The notes under the pieces were generated by a model. That model worked only from the letters and a program-made list of their open reading frames with translations, ran no database searches and had not been told where the DNA came from. Both the position numbers and the translations under genes were made by a program. Source: Robiginitomaculum_A sp036478535 (GTDB taxonomy: Bacteria; Pseudomonadota; Alphaproteobacteria; Caulobacterales; Maricaulaceae). Taken from it: 64,000 bases of DNA. The DNA lies in NCBI GenBank assembly GCA_965224735.1, contig OZ245059.1:124001-188000 (forward strand). Direction: 5' to 3'. The first letter of the stretch is position 1. Every line of letters begins with the position of its first letter. Of this stretch, positions 34,446-42,774 are shown in pieces.

Positions 34446-34607
34446 CGATTTCCCGCCCTTACTACCCAGTAAGTCACGCGGGGTGCCGCGAGTCGGCGAC
34501 CGAAAAGTTCTGTTTGCTTAAATGATGCAATAAAGGAACCAATTGTCCCGTTCATTTCCAGAGAACATCCCGTTAATAAAATCGCCGAAAAAGCGCATAA
34601 TCATCTC
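34446..34607. other. Island boundary, no clear gene
   Basis: Between yggT and the IS110 transposase. A 28-codon minus-strand frame (MIMRFFGDFINGMF, about 34518-34604) exists, perhaps a truncated host gene. One end of the IS110 element must lie here but has no visible terminal repeat. Confidence 0.4.
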
Positions 34608-35648
34608 CTATGATGATTGTCCAGCCATTTGTTGGCTGGCTAGTTTGAATTTGGTGAAATCTTCGAACACCCAGTTGTTTTTGAGAGTGTCGTATATTAT
34701 TTTGAGTAGTTTGCGTGCGGTGGCGATGATGGCTTTGCCAAAGCCGCGCCTGTCTTTAATGCGCCTGTAAAAACTGTTGAGATAACCGGAATACCGGATG
34801 GCAATCAGGGCGCACTGCACCAAAGTTGTGCGGACAAGTTTGTTGCCGCGCTTGGTGATTCCCCCCATATTGGTGGTCTGGTTTGACTGGCTTACGCGCG
34901 GTACAATACCAAAATATGCTGCCAGCTTGTCCGAAGTTTCAAAATTGCTCACATCACCAATCCCAGATAGAAATATGGCGGCCGCCCGTGCGCCAATACC
35001 CTTGATGCTGGTCAGGCCTTCAAATCCATCAAGCGGTGTGGCATATGTTTCAATATGCTCGTCGAGTTCTTTGATGGCTTGCGTCAGGCTTATGGCCTGC
35101 TCGCAAACGATCCCGGCCTCAATCTGCTCCAGTTTGGAGAACGGAGCCATATCCAAAGCGCGTAAAGCCCGCATGGAGGCAAATTTGGATTTTTTCGTCT
35201 TGATGCCATGGCGGTTATAAAGCGCATGCAGTTTATTGAGCAAACGAGTGCGCCGTTTTACCAGTAAATCACGGGTGTGGGTGACAGATGCCAACTGCGC
35301 ATGTTCGGTCGACTTGATCCGGGTTTCGGGAAGCATATCCTTGGACAAGAACAAAGCCAAAGCACGGGCATCGTTCTTGTCGGTTTTTTTGACCGATTTG
35401 CGGATAACCTGAAACTGATCAGGGTTCACCACAACAACGCGGCCAACACAGGCAATCACTTCATCGCGGAAATAGGCGGAATTGCCCGTGGCCTCCACCG
35501 CGATCTCATCATCCGCTGACAGGCTCATGCAAAACTGAGCCAGTTCAGCTTGGCATAATTGATAGGTTTTCAGAATTTCAGACCCATCCGCCTCACGGCG
35601 GAAAATGGTAAAAGAATTCGTATGTAGGTCGATACCAATAAAAGACAT
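34608..35648 (-). CDS. IS110-family transposase (DEDD recombinase)
   Basis: 346 residues from ATG 35648, which has the strong ribosome site AAGAGGAGT; a longer frame begins at 35714. The N-terminal RuvC-like DEDD domain starts MSFIGIDLHTNSFTIF, with IAVEATGNSAYFRDE near 62 and KTDKNDARALALFL near 104. The C-terminal Tnp_20 domain has LTSIKGIGARAAAIFLSGIGD near 225 and the catalytic Ser region RVSQSNQTTNMGGITKRGN near 262. IS110 enzymes are guided by a bridge RNA made from the non-coding end of the element. The gene appears intact. Confidence 0.93.
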   Translation of the reverse strand: MSFIGIDLHTNSFTIFRREADGSEILKTYQLCQAELAQFCMSLSADDEIAVEATGNSAYFRDEVIACVGRVVVVNPDQFQVIRKSVKKTDKNDARALALFLSKDMLPETRIKSTEHAQLASVTHTRDLLVKRRTRLLNKLHALYNRHGIKTKKSKFASMRALRALDMAPFSKLEQIEAGIVCEQAISLTQAIKELDEHIETYATPLDGFEGLTSIKGIGARAAAIFLSGIGDVSNFETSDKLAAYFGIVPRVSQSNQTTNMGGITKRGNKLVRTTLVQCALIAIRYSGYLNSFYRRIKDRRGFGKAIIATARKLLKIIYDTLKNNWVFEDFTKFKLASQQMAGQSS

Positions 35649-35653
35649 AGCTA

Positions 35654-35700
35654 TACTCCTCTTGAGGCAAAACCGCCTCGTGTTAATGTTAAGAGGAGTA
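35654..35700 (-). promoter_or_regulatory. Stem-loop sequestering the IS110 ribosome-binding site
   Basis: TACTCCTCTT (35654-35663) pairs perfectly with AAGAGGAGTA (35691-35700). Nested inside is GAGGC/GCCTC (35664-35668, 35675-35679). In the minus-strand mRNA the arm nearest the gene is the Shine-Dalgarno sequence itself, so read-through transcripts would be poorly translated. The structure lies in the region where IS110-group elements encode their bridge RNA. Confidence 0.6.
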
Positions 35701-35958
35701 GAAAAAATTCTCAAACTGGGCGCAAGTTCATCAGCTTTTTAAACTCCAACATGTGATAATTAACATTTACGGAGATATTAAAGCCACAAAAAAAAGTTTA
35801 TTGGTAATTCTTTCGAATGTGGACACTCGGCATAAAGCAGAAGGAAATTCTTCTAACTTTTAGTATTGCAAAAAAAGTCCAAGGTTTAATTGCACAATTC
35901 CCAATCATGCTTATCGTCAATACAGATGTGGTTTATTTCGATTCTTGGGAGCTTCAGA

Positions 35959-36846
35959 ATGGTTCGTATAGTAAAAATTAGTATTGTCAATTTTAGAGGC
36001 ATTCAAAGCTTAGAATGGTTTCCGTCGAGCGGTCTAAATTGTATAATTGGGTCGGGAGATAGTTGTAAGACAACAATTTTGGATGCAATTGATTGGTGTT
36101 TGGGGCTCCGCAGAACCGTAAATGTTACAGATGCTGATTTTTATAATATGGATGTGTCCTGTCCCATTCAAATCGATATTACATTGAGTGAGCTGAGAGA
36201 CGCTCAACTGGCTCTCGATCAGTACGGTAGCTTTCTGAGAGGGTATAACTCAACCACTAAGGTTATTGAAGATGAAGTGGGGGCCGGACTGGAGGAAGCG
36301 CTAACTATGCGGTTTCAATCTGATGCCACGCTTGAACCTTCATGGACATTGATTTCGGATCGTGCAATTGCGCAAGGGTTTACAAAAAACCTTACATGGG
36401 CTGATAGAACAATTATTTCCCCGACAAGAATTGGCGTTTATGCAAACCACCATATGAGCTGGAACAAATGATCGGTTTTAAACAAGGTTACTGATGAACG
36501 TGCTGATGCTTCTGCTGAGTTGGCCCTAGCCGCACGGGAAGCAAGAGTCAGTTTTGGAAATTCAGCTGGAGTAAGATTGACGGGCACCCTTGAAACTGTC
36601 AAAGCGACGGCGATAGAATTGGGCGTGCCTGTAGGCGCCAATGTTCAAGCAATGCTAGACCCGCATTCTGTCAGCTTCACTGGTGGCACTATTGCTTTAC
36701 ATGATGAACGAGGCGTGCCCCTTAGAAATTTAGGAATGGGTTCATCGCGATTGTTAGTGGCTGGATTGCAAAATAAAACAGCGGAACGGTCTTCTATTGC
36801 TTTAGTTGATGAAGTCGAAACTGGCCTTGAACCGCACCGTAAATGA
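35959..36846 (+). pseudogene. OLD-family-like ATPase, degraded and truncated
   Basis: From ATG 35959 (GGGAGC upstream) the protein begins IVKISIVNFRGIQSLEWFP, typical of OLD/RecF-like ABC ATPases of overcoming-lysogenisation-defect nucleases. Three lesions are visible. The Walker A reads GSGDSCKTT, with Cys in place of the invariant Gly before Lys. A TGA at 36469-36471 interrupts the frame, and the same frame continues with ASAELALAAREARVSFG. Finally it stops at 36844-36846 shortly after the Walker B-like ALVDEVETGLEPHR, where an IS200/IS605 element begins, so the TOPRIM nuclease part is missing. It was probably a defence-type nuclease and is now dead. Confidence 0.78.
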
Positions 36847-36850
36847 ATAA

Positions 36851-37343
36851 CCCCGCCCCAAGGGGCGAGGTATCAAAAGAGTGTAAGTGGTTTATCACTG
36901 TGTAGTTTTGTATATTCTTTGCCTTGATTTTGGACGTAGCTTGTTATTGTGCTCTCATCTCCGTGACGCCCAACTGTGGATGCAAAATAACCATCACTCC
37001 AAAATTCTCCACCCCAAAGTGACTTTTTAACATGAGAACACAACCTAAATATCTCGCGTGCGGTGATGCTTTTTATTACAGTGACCAACTTGGTCACTGT
37101 ATAGGTCGGAACCGACTGTACCAAAAAATGAACATGGTCTTTATCCGTTCCAATCTCCAAAAACTTTAACTGGTAACGATCTTCAATCTCCAAACAAACA
37201 TCACGTAAAACTTCATCAACTTGGGGGTCAAAAACAGCACGCCTATATTTTGCGGGAAACACAAAATGGTAAAGAAGTATCGTTACGTTATGTCGTTTAT
37301 GGATATATTCGCTCACGCGAATATTCTACGCCGCAAGCGGCGA
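36851..37343 (-). mobile_element. IS200/IS605-family insertion sequence
   Basis: Element with one gene (tnpA, minus strand) and subterminal hairpins in place of inverted repeats: CCCCGCCCCAAGGGGCGAGG at 36851-36870 and CGCCGCAAGCGGCG at 37329-37342. Exact ends are not certain. It cuts the OLD-like gene on one side and the 3' end of a lipoprotein gene on the other. No tnpB is present. Confidence 0.82.
36873..37316 (-). CDS. tnpA: IS200/IS605 transposase TnpA (HUH, Y1)
   Basis: 147 residues, full length. The HUH pair is in TDKDHVHFLVQSVP near residue 62 and the nucleophilic Tyr is in TSYVQNQGKEY near residue 128. HNVTILLYHFVFPAKYRRAVF at the start is the family signature. The enzyme moves single-stranded DNA at the replication fork by recognising the flanking hairpins. 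It appears intact, so the element may still be mobile. Confidence 0.94.
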   Translation of the reverse strand: MSEYIHKRHNVTILLYHFVFPAKYRRAVFDPQVDEVLRDVCLEIEDRYQLKFLEIGTDKDHVHFLVQSVPTYTVTKLVTVIKSITAREIFRLCSHVKKSLWGGEFWSDGYFASTVGRHGDESTITSYVQNQGKEYTKLHSDKPLTLF

Positions 37344-37354
37344 GGAATGAAACC

Positions 37355-37819
37355 CTAAAAAAGATTCAAAAAATTACCGTCAGCCATTCCGCGTATTAAC
37401 CGACCATTGGGATAAGATTTTTGTAAATCCTCAAGAGTGCTATCAACACCATTTCCAAATTCGTCCCTAATCATCTTTGAAGATGTTGTAATAGAATAGA
37501 CCTCACCCTCATAATTTAGCATCCCTTCTAGGGTGGATTGATCACTGATGCTTACGACATAAATCGTGTAGTCATCACCTTCAATGTTGGTATTTTTTTT
37601 CATGAAGGGTGACTGTAAGCTTTCAACTTCCTCGGCCGTCATACCAACACTTAATGGCCCTATCGCTGTCGCCTTCCGAGCGATAGTAATTTCAGCTTTT
37701 AGCTCTGATGCATTCGACACTACTTCTAGATTTTGTTGCTGTTCAGCCTCAGATGGCGGGTGGCAACCCACCATGCAAAACAAAGCACTCAATATAACGA
37801 TATTTAGCGTTGAGGTCAT
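37355..37819 (-). CDS. Probable immunity lipoprotein for the M15-type Rhs toxin, 3' end disrupted
   Basis: 154 residues from ATG 37819, which has AGGAAAG 5-6 bases upstream; another ATG at 37837 touches the stop codon of the toxin gene. A lipoprotein signal (SALFCMVGC) exports it to the periplasm, where a peptidoglycan-cutting toxin would act. The mature part shows IGPLSVGMTAEEVESL and LEDLQKSYPNGRLIRGMADG, a beta-rich fold seen in small periplasmic proteins. It then ends abruptly in NFLNLF with a stop at the edge of the IS200 element, so the C-terminus is lost. Its role as immunity protein is inferred from position, coupling and localisation. Confidence 0.62.
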   Translation of the reverse strand: MTSTLNIVILSALFCMVGCHPPSEAEQQQNLEVVSNASELKAEITIARKATAIGPLSVGMTAEEVESLQSPFMKKNTNIEGDDYTIYVVSISDQSTLEGMLNYEGEVYSITTSSKMIRDEFGNGVDSTLEDLQKSYPNGRLIRGMADGNFLNLF

Positions 37820-37837
37820 AATAACTTTCCTAAGCAT

Positions 37838-39073
37838 CTATGGGTCCGGCTGATGTACCCAATTTCTAAATCGGCCTTGATTTCCAGTTGCCCTAGTATC
37901 GACGTGAACACCGCGTCCATTCGTATATTCATTTACGCGATTAAAACGGCCTGATTCATGAGCTGAATCAGCAGTTTGTGCAGGTGTGTTTCCAGGAATG
38001 CGGATATCGACTGCACTATCTACAAGGTGAGAACTTCCTGGAGCACCACCAATCGCAGCGTTTTGCTCTGACGTTCTAACGCCGCTAGTTACTTCAACCG
38101 TAGCATCAGCCGAGTCACTTAAGTCAAATAATCTTGATTCCATATCTGCAGGGACATTAGCTGGAACGCCGTTAGCGCTATCTTGTGGTAAAGCCGTAAC
38201 CGTTCCTGTATCACTAGAGCTTGTTCTTTGTGGAGTGCTAACAGTCGTTGTGCGCGAGGAAGTCACCGAGCCATTTTGATTGGCAGTTCGGGAAATATTT
38301 TTTTCTACTCTTGGCTGGATATCTTCGTGGTTTATATCTGACCGTGCTTTACGCCCGTCTGGGTCAAACATATTGATTGGGTCATTATTGCCATACATAT
38401 ACCGATTAAATTGTCCCGGGTGTTTTACGCTAAACCCGATCGAGTCTATGCTTAGGAACCTGCCGATAAGGGGGGCATAGTATCTGGATTGCATGTAATT
38501 TAGGCCTGTGGCGCTGTCTTTTATGTGGCCTGTGAAGCCTGCTAGGTCTTTATTGACAGCAAGGGTGATGAGTTCTTCGCCAAATGGGGTGAATTGTTGC
38601 CGCCAAGAGATCAGGCCATTGGCGCTGGTGCCTGTATTGGCACTGCCAAGATGGTCAGCATGCAAAAAAGTGGTTACATCATTGGTAACGCGGGCGATTG
38701 TGCCGATATAGTCCGTGTTTTTATTGTCCGTGAGCCGGTCCACATGGGTGAGGGTTCCTGCGGCGTTATAGACATTGTAAATGGTTTTTCCGTTTACTAC
38801 CGATTTTACCCGCTTGAAATTGCCATCATATTTATATGTCCCGGATGCACTGCCAGAAATAGACACAGGCTGATCGGAGAGATCATAAACAAAGTTAAGA
38901 CCGCCAAGCTGGGTGACATTACCGCGCGCATCATAATTAAGCGCCTTGCTTTGCCCTTTGCTATCTGTATGAGAACTTAGGCGATTACGGCTATCATAAC
39001 TCATCACCAATGCCCGCCCGCCTTCGGTCTTATTGCGGATATTTCCAAGACCGTCATAGCCATAAGAACCACC
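37838..39073 (-). pseudogene. Orphan Rhs tip 1: Rhs core fragment with C-terminal M15-like peptidase toxin
   Basis: 412 open codons; the frame begins after an in-frame TGA at 39074-39076, so the large N-terminal Rhs shell is missing. The core contains YD-repeat sequence and the RHS-associated core (FLHADHLGS, FTPFGEELIT, YMQSRYYAPLIGRFLSID). After the polymorphism point (FDPDGRKARSD) comes a 170-residue variable part. It holds VTSGVRTSEQNAAIGG, SSHLVDSAVDIRI and GVHVDTR: the H-x6-D and H-x-D arrangement of zinc ligands in M15 D,D-peptidases. The tip would therefore cut peptidoglycan peptides. Its stop codon abuts the lipoprotein immunity gene. Without shell and start it is probably a silent, displaced tip. 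Confidence 0.78.
38418..38937. repeat. 520-bp Rhs-core direct repeat, copy A
   Basis: Aligns without gaps to 39961-40480, with only roughly a dozen or so mismatches that I could see. It encodes the end of the Rhs core up to GRFLSID. Beyond the repeat the two downstream sequences are unrelated, as expected for exchangeable Rhs tips. Confidence 0.9.
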
Positions 39074-39144
39074 TCATAGTTCCATGACCGTAATTTAAAC
39101 TTTTCGTCACAGTTTTACCCCTTGTTTTGTAACCTTAATTTTAA

Positions 39145-39315
39145 TCACCGTTTTCGATATTCTGATATGAGAGTAAAAACGACTACCCCTCCTAAAATAA
39201 GAGCTATATGCCACCACTTTATTGCAGGCTCAATTTTTGGGACAAAATAAACAGGGATGGTAAAACACACCACGCCAAAAACTATATTTAAAAATAATTG
39301 TTTATTGTTTTTCAT
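39145..39315 (-). CDS. Two-helix membrane protein, probable immunity to Rhs tip 2
   Basis: 56 residues from ATG 39315, which overlaps the toxin stop codon as ATGA; an upstream ATG at 39327 is possible. Two hydrophobic helices (LFLNIVFGVVCFTIPVYFV and WWHIALILGGVVVFTLIS) separated by a short loop, and a basic end (EYRKR). A small membrane protein directly coupled to a Rhs tip is typical of immunity proteins against membrane-active toxins. No named family recognised. Confidence 0.6.
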   Translation of the reverse strand: MKNNKQLFLNIVFGVVCFTIPVYFVPKIEPAIKWWHIALILGGVVVFTLISEYRKR

Positions 39316-40556
39316 TTGGATGAACACTCACCATCTGTTTTACAAGAAGCGGCTGCATTTGCCGTTTGTCCCGTAACAACACCAGTTTTAACTCCAGCAT
39401 TAGCGGTGCGCGCGCCACCTGCGAAACCTGTACTCCCAGTATTAAAGGTACTCGATACATTTCTATTTACGCCACTGGCTGAGGCTGTTGTATTTTTTGC
39501 TACAGCCTGAAGTCCTCCTGCGCCTCCACCAACAATTGCGCCAATTGTGCTCGCTTTTCCGACTGCACCTGCATCTGTAATTTCACCACTCTCGACAACT
39601 TGTTGTCCTGCTTCATTTAATCCGCCTGCAACGCCGCCCGCTAATGCACCCTCCGTTACAGTTCCAACTGCACCACCAGCTAGTTTGCCAACCGCAGACG
39701 TTGCCTTAATAGCCCCCCCTAATTGAGCTGTTTTTGTTGCAAGTCCAGCACCTGCAGCACCTGCACCAGTCGACACCCCAATTTTACCAACAGCTTTTAA
39801 GCTGCTTTTCCAACCACCTTTGAAAGAGCCTTTTTTAACTTCAATCGCTATCTGTAAACCACCACCAATTAAAGCACCTACGCACCAAGGACATTGTCCA
39901 GTCGGATCAACCCCGTTCACTGGATCATTGCCTACATAAGTATATCTTCCAAACATTTCTGGGTGTTTTACGCTAAATCCGATCGGGTCTATGCTTAGGA
40001 ATCTGCCTATTTGGGGGGCATAGTATCTGGATTGCATGTAATTTAGGCCTGTGGCGCTGTCTTTTATGTGGCCTGTGAAGCCTGCTAGGTCTTTATTGAC
40101 AGCAAGGGTGTTGAGTTCTTCGCCAAATGGGGTGAATTGTTGCCGCCAAGAGATCAGGCCATTGGCGCTGGTGCCTGTATTGGCAGAGCCAAGATGGTCA
40201 GCATGCAAAAAAGTGGCTACATCATTGGTAACGCGGGCGATTGTGCCGATATAGTCCGTGTTTTTATTGTCCGTGAGCCGGTCCACATGGGTGAGGGTTC
40301 CTGCGGCGTTATAGACATTGTAAATGGTTTTTCCGTTTACTAGCGATTTTACCCGCTTGAAATTGCCATCATATTTATATGTCCCGGATGCACTGCCAGA
40401 AATAGACACAGGCTGATCGGAGAGATCATAAACAAAGTTAAGGCCGCCAAGCTGGGTGACATTACCGCGCGCATCATAATGCAAATGCTTATTGTCGTTG
40501 GCCGCGCCCAAAGCAGCCCCAAAGCGTGGTTTATCTATGGCGCGGGCGGTTTGCAT
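39312..40556 (-). pseudogene. Orphan Rhs tip 2: Rhs core fragment with a Gly/Ala-rich hydrophobic tip
   Basis: 414 codons. The first 25 residues (MQTARAIDKPRFGAALGAAND) do not belong to Rhs, and the core starts abruptly at HYDARGNVTQLGG, so this is a junction created by recombination. The core is nearly identical to tip 1 up to GRFLSIDPIGF. The tip after DPTGQCPWC is unlike tip 1: about 190 residues of Gly/Ala-rich hydrophobic helices (CVGALIGGGLQIAIEV, VGTVTEGALAGGVAGGL, GAIVGGGAGGLQAV), ending in CKTDGECSSK. It may insert into membranes. The next gene, a two-helix membrane protein, overlaps by ATGA. Expression from this start is possible but unproven. Confidence 0.72.
39961..40480. repeat. 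520-bp Rhs-core direct repeat, copy B
   Basis: Partner of 38418-38937, same orientation, centre-to-centre distance about 1.54 kb. Recombination between the copies would delete tip 2 with its immunity gene and join tip 1 to the upstream sequence. Confidence 0.9.
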
Positions 40557-40759
40557 GCAGCCAGGCTAATCAGGTGTGGCACTTAGGTCAATGAGAAAAC
40601 AGAGCCAAAAACACCGCTGCAAGAGACGTGGAGGGGACTCTTTTGGTTCACTAAATAAGTCGTAAAAACAGAGCTTTAGCGTGCGATTGGGCCACATGGC
40701 ACGTTTCGCTTTATCTCACTCTACGCCTAATTTGACTCTTTTTTCCTCTCCAACCCTCC

Positions 40760-41158
40760 TCATGAATCATTTTTCCAAAGATAAAATGTCCGCCCCGATT
40801 GAAGGACATAATATCCCCCGCAGACTTTTAAATTGTCCATTTCTTGAGGGTTTGCGGGGAAGCCATTTAGACTGATACGAGGCTTTGGGGCGTTCAGAAT
40901 CTTTTCACAAGTCACTCCACGTAATTCAAAATTTTGTTCAAGAACCTCAAACGATAGCGCTAGTGCATTTGTATCTATGTTGTGTCGCTCTTTAATGTTT
41001 GTGCCCTCTCTCGGAAGCCAGCTTGGTATCCACCCTCGCTTAATGCTTCCAGACTCATTCACCGCATGCCAATTATCATATTCCTCACTCGAATTTTCCG
41101 AACATGCGGCTAATAGATAGATCGCTACCCCTAAAAGTAATTTTGATAACCTGATCAT
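40760..41158 (-). CDS. Small lipoprotein, probable immunity to Rhs tip 3
   Basis: 132 residues. The signal MIRLSKLLLGVAIYLLAACS has a lipobox LAAC at about Cys19. The mature part is polar with two further cysteines (GVTCEKI, LKVCGGYY) and aromatic residues (HAVNESGSIKRGWIPSWLP). Its ATG overlaps the stop codon of the toxin-tip fragment as ATGA, the same coupling as for tip 2. A periplasmic immunity function is inferred from this coupling. 200 bp of unassigned DNA separate it from tip 2. Confidence 0.65.
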   Translation of the reverse strand: MIRLSKLLLGVAIYLLAACSENSSEEYDNWHAVNESGSIKRGWIPSWLPREGTNIKERHNIDTNALALSFEVLEQNFELRGVTCEKILNAPKPRISLNGFPANPQEMDNLKVCGGYYVLQSGRTFYLWKNDS

Positions 41159-41553
41159 TTTTTCTCCTTCCGTATGGGCTCGGGTTCTGGCTCAGGAACT
41201 GGAACTCCTTCTGTAAAGTCGCCATTCTCATCCATGCCAGGAACTATGTATTGTGAGCATGAAGCTGAACAGCTTTGATCGGGATTACTATTTACTCCAT
41301 CACGTCCAGCTTGGTTAGCTTCTTGGTCAGCCGCAGAAGCGTCCGCAGAATCTCCTTTAATATTTTGGTCAACAATTTCGCGAATGTTACTAATTCGCTT
41401 AGCCTCTGACTCTCCCGCTGGCCCTAGTTTGGTTGCCTCACAATTTGCTTTGCAGTGGAAGAACTTGTCCGCCCCTTTTGTATTAGCGCTCTTCATATCT
41501 TGATAATTTCTATAAAAATTTGACCGCGCGCCTCGTCGTTGTTGACGTGCAGC
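41155..41553 (-). pseudogene. Orphan Rhs tip 3: C-terminal toxin-like fragment
   Basis: 133 open codons running out of the IS3 terminal repeat; the first ATG is at 41496, but the homologous part starts earlier (ARSNFYRNYQD). It has the pattern DKFFHCKANCEATKLGP, IVDQNIKGDSADASAADQEAN, then SCSASCSQYIVPG, which I know as a recurrent C-terminal module of Rhs and contact-dependent toxins of gammaproteobacteria. Its biochemical activity is unknown to me. The paired cysteines suggest disulfides or metal binding. Everything upstream, including the Rhs core, was removed at the IS3 element. A coupled lipoprotein gene follows. Confidence 0.68.
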
Positions 41554-41595
41554 GGTAATACCCCCATATTTAGGGGTACTTATAAGTAGAGCGAT

Positions 41596-42426
41596 TTAAG
41601 CGGCCGTCATGGCCAGCTTTTGTTTGGGCGTTATTCCGCCTATGGCCATGTTAGGCCTGTCATTATTGTAAGTCCAGAGCCACTTGGTGGCTGAGTTTTG
41701 CACCTCCTCTATTGTTGTAAATATGTATTGGGCGAGCCACTCATATCTGACCGTGCGGTTGTAGCGTTCCACATAGGCGTTTTGCTGAGGGTTCCCTGGC
41801 TGGATAAACATCAAGATGATGTTATGCTTCTCTGCCCATGCGGCCAGTAAATGACTGATATACTCCGGGCCGTTGTCGCACCTGATGGCCTTGGGTTTGC
41901 CGCGCCATTCTATGATTTGTTCAAGCGCACGAATGACACGACCCGCTGGCAATGAGAAGTCTACTTCAATCGCTAAGCCTTCGCGGTTAAAGTCATCAAT
42001 CACATTAAATGTTCTAAAGCAGCGCCCGTCCGAGAGCTGATCGTGCATAAAGTCCATCGACCATGTGTCGTTAATCGTCTCTGGCACGGCCAATGGCTCT
42101 GGTGTTTCACGGTAAAGACGTTTCTTGGGCTTTATGCGTAAATTGAGCTCTAACTCGCAATAAATGCGGTACACGCGCTTGTGGTTCCAGCCATAGCCTT
42201 TGATATTGCGTAGATATAAAAAGCACAGCTTAAAACCCCAACTGCGTTTGGTCTTGGTTAACCGCAAGAGCCAATCGGCTATCACAGCGTTCTCATCGCT
42301 AAGCTTGGGAACGTAACGATAACAGGTCTCGCTGATCGTAAATATGTGACAGGCCGCCCGGATGCTTATGCGGTGCCCCGCCACATAAGTTTTGGCGATC
42401 TCGCGCCGGCGGGACGGCCTCACCAC
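41596..42426 (-). CDS. IS3 transposase catalytic part (OrfB, DDE integrase)
   Basis: 276 codons, no own strong start; produced as the OrfAB fusion. The DDE triad lies in SMDFMHDQL (near residue 123), RCDNGPEYIS (near 185) and NAYVERYNR (near 221), with the K/R after the Glu. The N-terminal HTH_21 segment is KTKRSWGFKLCFLYLRNI. It is read after -1 frameshifting on the run of A at about 42428-42434, where the plus strand shows TTTTTTT. It appears intact. Confidence 0.92.
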   Translation of the reverse strand: MVRPSRRREIAKTYVAGHRISIRAACHIFTISETCYRYVPKLSDENAVIADWLLRLTKTKRSWGFKLCFLYLRNIKGYGWNHKRVYRIYCELELNLRIKPKKRLYRETPEPLAVPETINDTWSMDFMHDQLSDGRCFRTFNVIDDFNREGLAIEVDFSLPAGRVIRALEQIIEWRGKPKAIRCDNGPEYISHLLAAWAEKHNIILMFIQPGNPQQNAYVERYNRTVRYEWLAQYIFTTIEEVQNSATKWLWTYNNDRPNMAIGGITPKQKLAMTAA

Positions 42427-42703
42427 TTTTTTTCACCCACAGGGCACAGGCCATAGCATCCTTGATAATGTCATTCTGTAATTGCACGTCCGCATACATC
42501 TTTTTGAGCCGGGCATTCTCTGCTTCCAGCTGCTTCATGTGCCCCATCAAAGAGGCGTCCATGCCGCCATATTTGGTGCGCCATTTATAAAACGATGCGC
42601 TGCTCATACCGTGCTCGCGGCAAAGCTCAGAAACTGGTGTACCAGCTTCCGCTTGCTTTAATATGCCAATGATTTGGCCGTCTGAATATCTCGATTTCTT
42701 CAT
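42299..42703 (-). CDS. IS3 transposase DNA-binding part (OrfA)
   Basis: The HTH_8 domain is MKKSRYSDGQIIGILKQAEA then PVSELCREHGMSSASFYKWR, followed by a leucine-zipper helix LEAENARLKKMYADVQLQND. The useful reading ends at the slippery A7 run about 90 residues in; the remaining codons of this frame overlap orfB out of phase. GGAG ribosome site before ATG 42703. Confidence 0.91.
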   Translation of the reverse strand: MKKSRYSDGQIIGILKQAEAGTPVSELCREHGMSSASFYKWRTKYGGMDASLMGHMKQLEAENARLKKMYADVQLQNDIIKDAMACALWVKKSGEAVPPARDRQNLCGGAPHKHPGGLSHIYDQRDLLSLRSQA

Positions 42704-42774
42704 AATAAAATCTCCTTCGTTAAAGTACGAGAAAATTCTACTTATAAGTACCCTTAAATATTGGGGGTATTACC

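Larger units (their letters stand above)
41554..42774 (-). mobile_element. IS3-family insertion sequence (IS407-like)
   Basis: Bounded by long inverted repeats: 41554-41590 and 42737-42774, about 37 bp with one gap and one mismatch, beginning GGTAATACCCCC. Two overlapping genes, orfA and orfB, lie on the minus strand. I see no clean target duplication: AGC precedes the left end and ATC follows the right end. The element separates Rhs tip 3 from the CdiA-like fragment. Confidence 0.85.
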
